In this document: one piece after another, positions 1 to 5,172 of the stretch
Numbering within the stretch: position 1 is the stretch's first letter
How the letters are laid out: every line of letters starts with the position of its first letter
Source: an uncultured Bacilli bacterium
GTDB taxonomy: Bacteria; Bacillota_I; Bacilli_A; RF39; UBA660
Direction: 5' to 3'
DNA: 7,490 bases
Assembly: GCA_947589695.1 (NCBI GenBank)
Contig: CANQBY010000057.1
Coordinates: forward strand, 1-7,490
The notes under the pieces: generated by a model
Told to the model about the DNA's origin: nothing
Seen by the model: only the letters and a program-made list of their open reading frames with translations
Databases searched by the model: none
Position numbers and translations under genes: made by a program

Positions 1-59
1 TCCTTTCTACAATTTTTATTTGGCATCTCTATTATACCACTTTTTTGTTTATCAGTCAT
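1..59 (-). promoter_or_regulatory. Promoter and SD of a leftward gene starting beyond the left edge
   Basis: Read on the minus strand, there is a perfect extended -10, TGG-TATAAT (31-39). A 17-bp spacer separates it from ATGACT (54-59), which matches TTGACA at four of six bases. Transcription would start near position 24. An SD-like AAAGGA lies at 1-6 at the very edge, so the start codon should fall within about 10 bases left of the window. The coding region is not visible, so its product cannot be called. Confidence 0.6.
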
Positions 60-79
60 AAAGTTTAACACAACTTTAT
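58..79. repeat. 8-bp inverted repeat next to the edge promoter
   Basis: ATAAAGTT (58-65) and AACTTTAT (72-79) are perfect inverted arms around a 6-base loop. The left arm overlaps the -35 box of the leftward edge promoter by two bases, so it could be a regulator site. There is no T-tract on either side, so it is not a normal terminator. In DNA this AT-rich it may be chance. Confidence 0.25.
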
Positions 80-112
80 AATAAAAATCAATATAAGAAC
101 TAAATAAATTAC

Positions 113-766
113 TTAAGCTTCTTTATTAGTTTTAAATCTTTTTAAATACAGTATAAAAGCTAATAATAAATTAGAAATTATTATGCTAATAAACATTTTT
201 CGATTGTTTACCCTATAAACTTCTTCTTGATATGGAATGATAGTAGGTTGTTTTGACAATTTATTATTTAGATTATAAAAATATTTAAGATCTTCAGATG
301 CATTTTTTATTTCTTTATTATCATATCTGTAAGAAATACTAAATCCAAGCGTCAAATATACTTTAGAACTATCATTTTGATTATCTTTAATATAAATATC
401 TGGATAATTTTCAAAATATTTTTCGTATTCTTTTAATATTTTATTTAATCTTTCCTTATATTTTTTATCAATATTAACGTTTATTATACCTATAGCATTA
501 TTTTGAAGCACATCCGAAACTACTAATTTAACATTTATATTTTTGTCAAAGTTAATATTATTTTTAATTAATAAATTATTTGTACTTCTACTAATAATAT
601 CTAACAATTCTTTATCTTCTTCAATATTTATATTTACTTCATTATTAATAATATGCGTACCTTCATTCTTATATTTTGTAACTATGATATTTTCCATATA
701 TAAAAAACTAAATATGATAAAAAAGATTAAATTAATTATTACATAAGCTAATATATTTCGCTTCAA
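113..766 (-). CDS. Hypothetical membrane protein with N- and C-terminal TM segments
   Basis: I do not recognise this protein. It has a TM helix near residues 8-28, about 165 residues that should lie outside the membrane (Lys/Asn/Glu-rich, no cysteine), and a second TM near 195-212, followed by a basic tail (numbered from the ATG at 778). This resembles the topology of Wzz-like chain-length proteins, but no sequence motif supports that family. An in-frame ATG at 778 would give 221 residues. I prefer the TTG at 764-766 (217 residues): the extended -10 at 784-792 puts the transcript start near 777, and the GGTGGTG encoded by the ATG-GTG-GTG codons then serves as SD for the TTG. The gene follows the terminator of its upstream neighbour, so it is probably a separate unit in the same direction. 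No clear terminator follows it. Confidence 0.7.
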   Translation of the reverse strand: MKRNILAYVIINLIFFIIFSFLYMENIIVTKYKNEGTHIINNEVNINIEEDKELLDIISRSTNNLLIKNNINFDKNINVKLVVSDVLQNNAIGIINVNIDKKYKERLNKILKEYEKYFENYPDIYIKDNQNDSSKVYLTLGFSISYRYDNKEIKNASEDLKYFYNLNNKLSKQPTIIPYQEEVYRVNNRKMFISIIISNLLLAFILYLKRFKTNKEA

Positions 767-783
767 ATACACCACCATTAAAA

Positions 784-812
784 ATTATACCATACATTAT
801 ATATTACTTAAA
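784..812 (-). promoter_or_regulatory. Promoter of the two-TM hypothetical protein gene
   Basis: Extended -10 TGG-TATAAT lies at 784-792 on the minus strand. A 17-bp spacer leads to a poor -35, TTTAAG (807-812). The predicted transcript start is near 777, so the leader would be about a dozen bases for the TTG start, or absent for the ATG. A second TATAAT (796-801) overlaps the spacer. Confidence 0.6.
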
Positions 813-884
813 GTTATTTTATTATTTCGCCTTGTAGTTCTATCAAAATACAATGATAAATGTTACTTAAATAACTAATTAATA

Positions 885-923
885 AATTATAAAAAGCCTT
901 GTTAATTATTTAAAACAAAGCTT
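885..923 (-). terminator. Rho-independent terminator after the single-TM protein gene
   Basis: On the minus strand AAGCTTTGTT (914-923) pairs with AACAAGGCTT (894-903) over 10 bp with one G-U pair and a 10-base loop. The last stem bases run into a T-tract (TTTTTATAA). The stem begins 11 bases after the stop codon at 934-936. Read on the plus strand the G-U becomes a C-A mismatch, so the leftward orientation is favoured. Confidence 0.8.
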
Positions 924-933
924 ATTTTTTCTT

Positions 934-1536
934 TTATTCAACCTTTTCGCATACATAATTACTTAAACTGCATTTCATTTTATAACTTTTCCTAACATCG
1001 CTACCAACTCTAATAACACTAGCTGAAAGGTATACGAAATTATTTTCGATTTTATTAAACTGAGTTATACATAAATCTGTATCTATATTAGAAGTATCAA
1101 AATTTATTTGCTTTATATCTATCTTTTCTTTATTAAGTTTATATTCATAAATGGATTGGGTCCAACCTCTTACTAAATATAATTTATCTTCATAAAATAA
1201 AGTGTATGCTTTATCTAAAAGGTTTTCTGATTTATCTGAAGGTAACTCATCTACTAAAATATAATCATCAATTTTAGGATTTATTTTATAATATAAACTA
1301 TCTAATTCACCAGATTCATCTTCACCTGTTTTAATAATTTTATAAGTAATTAATTGTTCACCATCTAAAAAACTATAAGAAATACCATCTTTGTCATCTA
1401 ATTGATAATGTTCATAATCTGGAAATAATTTAACTTCTTTATCCAATTTCTTTATTACTATAAAAAATAAAATAGTTAAACTAATAAATAAAATTAAAAT
1501 TATCCCCAATATTATATATTTCTTTTTTGACTTCAT
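934..1536 (-). CDS. Hypothetical single-pass membrane-anchored extracytoplasmic protein
   Basis: I do not recognise this protein. The 200 residues begin with a basic stretch and one TM helix (about 7-28) with no lipobox, so it is probably an anchored protein facing outside. The rest is rich in Asp, Lys, Tyr and predicted strands, including a stretch near 115-145 (LYLVRGWTQSIYEY) that reads like successive beta-hairpins. Cysteines are at 156, 189 and 196; the last two form a CX6C pair near the C-terminus that could make a disulfide. The start is well supported: AGGTGG lies 7 bases before the ATG. The gene sits 137 bp after the lipoprotein gene with no terminator between, so it may be reached by ABC-operon transcripts as well as its own promoter. 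A role with the transporter is inferred from position only. Confidence 0.75.
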   Translation of the reverse strand: MKSKKKYIILGIILILFISLTILFFIVIKKLDKEVKLFPDYEHYQLDDKDGISYSFLDGEQLITYKIIKTGEDESGELDSLYYKINPKIDDYILVDELPSDKSENLLDKAYTLFYEDKLYLVRGWTQSIYEYKLNKEKIDIKQINFDTSNIDTDLCITQFNKIENNFVYLSASVIRVGSDVRKSYKMKCSLSNYVCEKVE

Positions 1537-1552
1537 AATAAAACCACCTAAT

Positions 1553-1582
1553 GGTATTATAACAAGTTTTTATGTTAATACC
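1553..1582. repeat. Operator-like interrupted palindrome over the 1556-1584 promoter
   Basis: GGTATTA (1553-1559) is matched by TAATACC (1576-1582). The pairing continues inward as ACA/TGT after a 2-base bulge (arms 1553-1564 and 1573-1582). The arms sit on the -10 and -35 boxes, where a repressor would block RNA polymerase. No regulator gene is present in the window, so the operator role is inference. Confidence 0.3.
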
Positions 1583-1584
1583 AA
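1556..1584 (-). promoter_or_regulatory. Promoter of the single-TM protein gene
   Basis: On the minus strand, TTGGTA (1579-1584, four of six -35 bases), a 17-bp spacer and the extended -10 TGT-TATAAT (1556-1564) make a good sigma-A-type promoter. Transcription would start near 1549, giving a leader of about 13 bases that begins at the SD. An interrupted palindrome overlaps both boxes (1553-1582). Confidence 0.65.
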
Positions 1585-1673
1585 GCTTTTTCTTTAAGAA
1601 TATCCTTAAATAACATAGCTAAACACCAATCTTATAGGTATTCTTTTTAAATAGATATGTTGTTATTAAAAAC

Positions 1674-2195
1674 TTATTTAATATACTTACCTACCATATC
1701 ATGAAATTCTTGATAAGTAATTTTACCACCTATATAACCATCCACTTGTTTACCATCTTTTATAATTATAAATGCTGGTATATACATCGTATTTCCGCTT
1801 AATAATTCATAAAACGTTCCTGTTACCTCATCGCTAAGTTTATAGAACATGTCTAATTTGGATAAAAAATCATGAAATTCTTCATTAAAATTTTTATAAA
1901 CATAAATATAATTGGTTGTATAATTATAATCCTCTTGGACTTTAACGACTATATCTCGAACTTTTTTGCAATATGTATCTATTCCTGTACATATGAAAAC
2001 CACCTGGGCTTCTTCTTTATTATATAAATCATTAGCTTCTTCTTTGGTTAGTTGTTTAAATACACTATTGTCGAATTCAGGAGTTGGTGCTTCTATTTCA
2101 TATTCAAAATCCTCAATAGGTTTTGTATTGTTACATGCAGTTAATGATATTATAAATAGTGAAACTAATATGTATTTAATTATTTTTGATTTCAT
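1674..2195 (-). CDS. Thioredoxin-like lipoprotein, bacteriocin-transport accessory type
   Basis: The protein has 173 residues. The signal peptide ends in a lipobox, LTAC, with the lipidated Cys at 21, so it should be anchored on the outer face of the membrane. A short Glu/Pro-rich linker leads to a thioredoxin-like fold: a strand at 64-69 (QVVFIC), the active-site region T70-C76, and a C-terminal half with YIPAFIIIKDGK (138-149), where P140 is the likely cis-proline, followed by DGYIGG. The active site is unusual: the usual CxxC position reads DTYC (73-76), so the first Cys is Asp. Another Cys lies at 69, giving CX6C. Normal dithiol exchange is therefore doubtful; chaperone, scaffold or altered redox roles are possible. 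It resembles bacteriocin-transport accessory proteins (PedC/BrcD-like). The start has a strong SD (AGGAGGT) overlapping the upstream stop codon, 9 bp away, so it is the fourth gene of the ABC operon. Confidence 0.8.
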   Translation of the reverse strand: MKSKIIKYILVSLFIISLTACNNTKPIEDFEYEIEAPTPEFDNSVFKQLTKEEANDLYNKEEAQVVFICTGIDTYCKKVRDIVVKVQEDYNYTTNYIYVYKNFNEEFHDFLSKLDMFYKLSDEVTGTFYELLSGNTMYIPAFIIIKDGKQVDGYIGGKITYQEFHDMVGKYIK

Positions 2196-2204
2196 AATGA
2201 CCTC

Positions 2205-2987
2205 CTATCCATTTATTACTTCAAAAATATTTATTTTTTTTAAATTTTTTATATTAATAAATGATATTAATAATAATGGTAATATACTATATAAATTTAT
2301 TTTTAAAAAAGGTAAATAGTTTATATTTTGGAAAAAAAGACATAATTTCTCTTCGTTAATAAAAAAATATATATAATGAAATACATAAAGAAAAACAATA
2401 GATATTAATACACTTGTAGCTGTTAAGAAAATTAGTCTTAAAAATAGAAAAAAGGAAATATACTTTGAATTATATCCAAGTAATTTTAAAATAGAACTAT
2501 TTTTTTCTTCATTTAACATTACATTTCTAAATATTAAATACATTGTTATAATAAAAATTAAAATACTTATATTAATTACAATTTCATAATTATTAAGATT
2601 ATTTTTCATTATATCTATCTCATATTTTTTAGAGCTATCTTTTAAGAAAGCTCTTATGTTTTCTTCTTCAAAATATTTTAACATATCATTTGTATCTTTA
2701 TATTCTTTTAATAAAACATAATAGTTTGATTCATTATTAATTTTATAGGGTTCAATTTTTTCTATGCGGATATCTTTTTTTAACTCTTCTATTATATCCT
2801 TATTAGGGTTTTCTAAAATATAACCTCTATTTTCTTCTAATAAACCAAATACATCATTAATACTATAAATGTAGTAATTTTTTATACCAATAAATATATA
2901 AATAATTAAAATCAAAATTAAAATTAATGATATATAAATTAGATTCATTTTTTTATCTCTAAAATAAGATATAATTATATTTGTCAT
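2205..2987 (-). CDS. FtsX-like ABC transporter permease, small subunit
   Basis: The protein has 260 residues. TM1 is at about 17-35, an extracytoplasmic segment at about 36-133, then TM2 (135-155), TM3 (177-203) and TM4 (230-248), with a short cytoplasmic tail, KKINIFEVING. This is the four-TM MacB/FtsX permease plan with an outer domain between TM1 and TM2. ILKLLGYNSKYISFFLFLR (166-184) fits the loop and coupling helix that contacts the ATPase in FtsX-type permeases. The outer domain is less than half the size of its partner's. It starts by a 4-bp ATGA overlap with the upstream permease and has only a weak SD, so translational coupling is likely; an internal Met at 14 is a less likely start. 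It probably pairs with the 403-residue permease as a heterodimer, although a homodimer of either cannot be excluded. Confidence 0.82.
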   Translation of the reverse strand: MTNIIISYFRDKKMNLIYISLILILILIIYIFIGIKNYYIYSINDVFGLLEENRGYILENPNKDIIEELKKDIRIEKIEPYKINNESNYYVLLKEYKDTNDMLKYFEEENIRAFLKDSSKKYEIDIMKNNLNNYEIVINISILIFIITMYLIFRNVMLNEEKNSSILKLLGYNSKYISFFLFLRLIFLTATSVLISIVFLYVFHYIYFFINEEKLCLFFQNINYLPFLKINLYSILPLLLISFINIKNLKKINIFEVING

Positions 2988-4195
2988 TTTAAAGTGACTT
3001 TCCTAGAATTTAAAAATACATTTATTATTAAATTGAACATCAAAATTAATAAAGTATAAAGTATTATTTTATAGTCATATATAACTTTATATTTAACAAA
3101 AAGGTATGGAAAATAATTTAAAATTACCTTTAATAGTAAGAAAATAATTAGGGTTATAATTGTGATAAAGCAAATATATATAACACTTTTAATAATAGAA
3201 GTTAAAAAATAAACTTTTTTAATTTCAGAATTATTAAAACCTACTTTTTTTAATAATTCATAATAAGCTTTATCTTCTTTAAAATCTTTTTTAAAGATAA
3301 AAAACACAAAAATAAATACTAAAATTAAAACTATAAATATTGCTACATCAATATTATTAAAGATGTTATTTAAATAATCGGTTTCTATGTAAGATACATC
3401 TTGATAATAATATCCTAGTTTATCTAAATTTTCTTTTACTTCATCCATGTGATTTGCACTATCAACTGTTAAAATGTAACCATTATTTTTTTGATTTTCA
3501 TAATCATTTAAGGCGTCAGTATATTCATTTAATACTATATCATGCATAGCATTATGATTTAAATAACAAGTTGTTTCATCAATAGAATATTGGCTATTTT
3601 TATATAGCCCTACTAATTTTACTTTGGTTCTAAAAATATATTTTTCTGATTTAGTAGCGTTATAAAGCACTCCATTGTATTTTAGAGTTAATTCTTTATT
3701 AAGATAATAACTTAAATCATCTTTATCGCTTGTGGTTTTGGTCCTTAGATCTTCATAATTATACAAGACAGAATAAAAGTTTTCAGGACATACCATATAA
3801 TATCCATCATCATCAGGAAAATCTGTTCCTTTTACAATTTGAGGCAAACTTTCATTATTGGCTGTATAAAAATCCGCTCTAGCAAATGTTTCGGCATTAG
3901 TAGTTAAATCTTCTATTTCATAAGTTTTTAGATATTCATACATATAAGTAACATTTGAAACATAATCTAAAGCTTGTAGTTTTTGCAGTTCTTCTTCTGA
4001 AGTTTCATTATCAGTTTGAATATGGAGGTTTCTAAAAGTTATATCCTCATAAACATCTTTATTTAAATAATTTTTCCAACTAGTTTCATATGTATAAACT
4101 AATGTTGCAATACCTATAATCAAACCTATAATTACTGCGACTATATAATTTGACTTTTTTCGTAACTGAAATTTTACTAAACTAAAATAATTCAT
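2984..4195 (-). CDS. FtsX-like ABC transporter permease, large outer domain
   Basis: The protein has 403 residues. TM1 (about 16-36) is followed by a large extracytoplasmic domain (about 38-280, acidic and Tyr-rich). Three TMs close the protein: 283-302, 332-357 and 376-395. This is the MacB-type (MacB_PCD plus FtsX) layout. YYELLKKVGFNNSEIKKVYF (311-330) fits the cytoplasmic coupling helix. Such permeases do not form a conventional channel; the family couples ATP hydrolysis to movement of the outer domain, used for peptide or lipoprotein efflux, antimicrobial-peptide resistance, or cell-wall hydrolase control. The gene overlaps the ATPase stop codon by 4 bp (ATGA) and has GAGG about 8 bases before the ATG. 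Together with the 260-residue permease it looks like a split form of the long bacteriocin-associated membrane proteins of lactococcin 972-type loci; this comparison is from topology only. Confidence 0.85.
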   Translation of the reverse strand: MNYFSLVKFQLRKKSNYIVAVIIGLIIGIATLVYTYETSWKNYLNKDVYEDITFRNLHIQTDNETSEEELQKLQALDYVSNVTYMYEYLKTYEIEDLTTNAETFARADFYTANNESLPQIVKGTDFPDDDGYYMVCPENFYSVLYNYEDLRTKTTSDKDDLSYYLNKELTLKYNGVLYNATKSEKYIFRTKVKLVGLYKNSQYSIDETTCYLNHNAMHDIVLNEYTDALNDYENQKNNGYILTVDSANHMDEVKENLDKLGYYYQDVSYIETDYLNNIFNNIDVAIFIVLILVFIFVFFIFKKDFKEDKAYYELLKKVGFNNSEIKKVYFLTSIIKSVIYICFITIITLIIFLLLKVILNYFPYLFVKYKVIYDYKIILYTLLILMFNLIINVFLNSRKVTLK

Positions 4196-4866
4196 TCGGT
4201 AACCTCTTTCAATGATTTATCTTCGAGTTTTAATACTACATCAGCATATTTTTTTACGCGATCATCATGGCTTACTATTATAACACATTTGCCTTTTTTA
4301 GCTAAATTCTTTAAAATATCTAGTATATTAAGGGCATTTTCCGAATCTAAAGCTCCTGTGGGTTCATCAGCTAAAATAATATCTGGATTATTAGCTAAAG
4401 CTCGAGCAATAGCAACTCTTTGCTGTTCTCCGCCTGATAATTCCTTTGGAAAATGGTTTTCTCTTCCTTTTAAGTCAACTTGAGATAATAGGTCATAAGC
4501 TTTGTGTTTTCTAGTTTCATTATTTAAAGAATTGTCTAAATACATTGGAAGCATAACATTTTCATAAGCTTTCATTAAAGGATTCAGATAATATGATTGA
4601 AAAATAAAACCTATTTCTTTATTTCTTATCATAGCCTTATTATTTTCATTTAATTTTGAAACATCTTTATCATTTATTATTATTTGACCATTATCATAAT
4701 TTAATAGTAATCCCATTATTTCAATTAAAGTTGTTTTACCGTCACCGCTTTTGCCTATTATACAATATAATTTAGAATTTTGAAATTCGTAATTTATATT
4801 TTGCAAAATTAAAATATTATTCTTATTAATAGTGTAAGTCTTACAAATGTTAATTATCTTAAGCAT
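4192..4866 (-). CDS. ABC transporter ATP-binding protein, MacB/LolD type
   Basis: The 224 residues contain every motif of an active ABC ATPase: Walker A GKSGDGKT (38-45), Q-loop Gln 90, signature LSGGEQQ (143-149), Walker B IILADE (163-168), D-loop ALD (172-174) and the switch His 200 in VSHD. The Walker A residue after SG is Asp rather than the commoner Ser or Cys; the catalytic Lys44 and Thr45 are kept. PTGALDSEN after Walker B and the overall length are typical of the MacB/LolD/FtsE group, which drives FtsX-like permeases. It acts on the cytoplasmic face with the two permeases encoded immediately downstream. The start is secure: AAAGGAGGT lies 4 bases before the ATG. It is the first gene of the operon, read from a promoter near 4997-5025 through a leader containing a long inverted repeat. 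Confidence 0.95.
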   Translation of the reverse strand: MLKIINICKTYTINKNNILILQNINYEFQNSKLYCIIGKSGDGKTTLIEIMGLLLNYDNGQIIINDKDVSKLNENNKAMIRNKEIGFIFQSYYLNPLMKAYENVMLPMYLDNSLNNETRKHKAYDLLSQVDLKGRENHFPKELSGGEQQRVAIARALANNPDIILADEPTGALDSENALNILDILKNLAKKGKCVIIVSHDDRVKKYADVVLKLEDKSLKEVTE

Positions 4867-4905
4867 AACTACCTCCTTTAAGCATTATTAATGTATTTAT
4901 TAATG

Positions 4906-4963
4906 TGATATCTTAAAATTGAGCTTGGAGTATTTTGATTAATAAAATTTTTTTAAGATATCA
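4906..4963. repeat. 13-bp perfect inverted repeat in the ABC operon leader
   Basis: TGATATCTTAAAA (4906-4918) and TTTTAAGATATCA (4951-4963) are perfect inverted copies separated by 32 bases. Weaker pairing continues outward (ATTAATAAT near 4885-4893 read against ATTATTAAT near 4966-4975), and a 10-bp direct repeat TTATTAATGT occurs at 4885-4894 and 4897-4906. No T-tract follows on either strand, so it is not a simple terminator. It could be a leader stem-loop in the ABC mRNA or two operator half-sites between divergent genes. Confidence 0.5.
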
Positions 4964-4996
4964 ATAATTAATAATAAATATAAAATTACTAGTTTA

Positions 4997-5025
4997 ATTA
5001 TAACATAAAAAAGTATAATTAATAA
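4997..5025 (-). promoter_or_regulatory. Probable promoter of the ABC operon
   Basis: On the minus strand there is an extended -10, TGT-TATAAT (4997-5005). At 17 bp the -35 is weak (TTATTA, 5020-5025), which an extended -10 can tolerate. Transcription from near 4990 would give a leader of about 124 bases containing the inverted repeat at 4906-4963. No better promoter was found closer to the ATG. Confidence 0.5.
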
Positions 5026-5070
5026 ATATGGTAATTTAAAAACATCTTATTTTTGTTATGAGGAGTAAAA

Positions 5071-5172
5071 TTGAAAAATTATTTTTTTATAAAATTAATT
5101 TTCATGGTAACTTTTAAAGGCAAATATGGTATAATGAGATTTAGAAAAGAGACGCAAAATGCAAAAGATTAA
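5071..5172 (+). CDS. Possible 33-residue leader peptide (low confidence)
   Basis: A good SD (GAGGAG, 5060-5065) sits 5 bases before a TTG that opens a 33-codon frame. The predicted peptide starts MKNYFFIKLIF (hydrophobic and basic) and ends with many charged residues. Its stop overlaps the first codons of the channel gene in another frame, an arrangement that could couple translation. Against it, the extended -10 of the channel gene lies inside this frame. An alternative frame from the ATG at 5058 would give 19 residues and lacks an obvious SD. A TATAAT at 5014-5019 could drive it but has no good -35. Confidence 0.2.
   Translation: MKNYFFIKLIFMVTFKGKYGIMRFRKETQNAKD
5127..5135 (+). promoter_or_regulatory. 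Extended -10 promoter of the potassium channel gene
   Basis: TGG-TATAAT is a perfect extended -10 at 5127-5135. No convincing -35 is seen at 16-18 bp. Transcription would start near 5142, leaving a leader of about 17 bases before the ATG at 5159. The same TGGTATAAT string precedes two leftward genes in this window (31-39 and 784-792). Confidence 0.65.

Noticed and set aside
543..746. Rightward frame of 67 codons opposite the two-TM protein gene.
   Set aside because: It is a hydrophobic shadow of the antisense gene, with no SD or promoter.
1596..1630. On the minus strand GCTATGTTATTT (1607-1618) matches part of the type II-A CRISPR repeat/tracrRNA seen in Listeria and Streptococcus.
   Set aside because: Only one copy, the flanking bases diverge, there is no second repeat, spacer, tracr tail or cas gene in the window. 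It lies in AT-rich intergenic DNA and is best explained by chance.
1596..1650. Hairpin AAGAATATCC/GGTATTCTT followed by TTTTT on the plus strand, resembling a terminator.
   Set aside because: The T-tract is on the plus strand, where no gene is transcribed into it. Read leftward, as the flanking genes are, there is no T-tract, and the loop of about 30 bases is too large.
1966..2319. Rightward frame of 117 codons across the lipoprotein and small permease genes.
   Set aside because: It spans the junction of two convincing leftward genes, has no SD, and its translation shows no family features.
4289..4483. Rightward frame of 64 codons inside the ABC ATPase.
   Set aside because: It is antisense to the Walker B and signature region of a fully conserved ATPase.
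113..4866. Idea that the whole leftward block is one operon.
   Set aside because: The terminator at 885-923 and separate extended -10 promoters at 1556-1584 and 784-812 argue for at least partly independent units; only 1674-4866 is tightly coupled.
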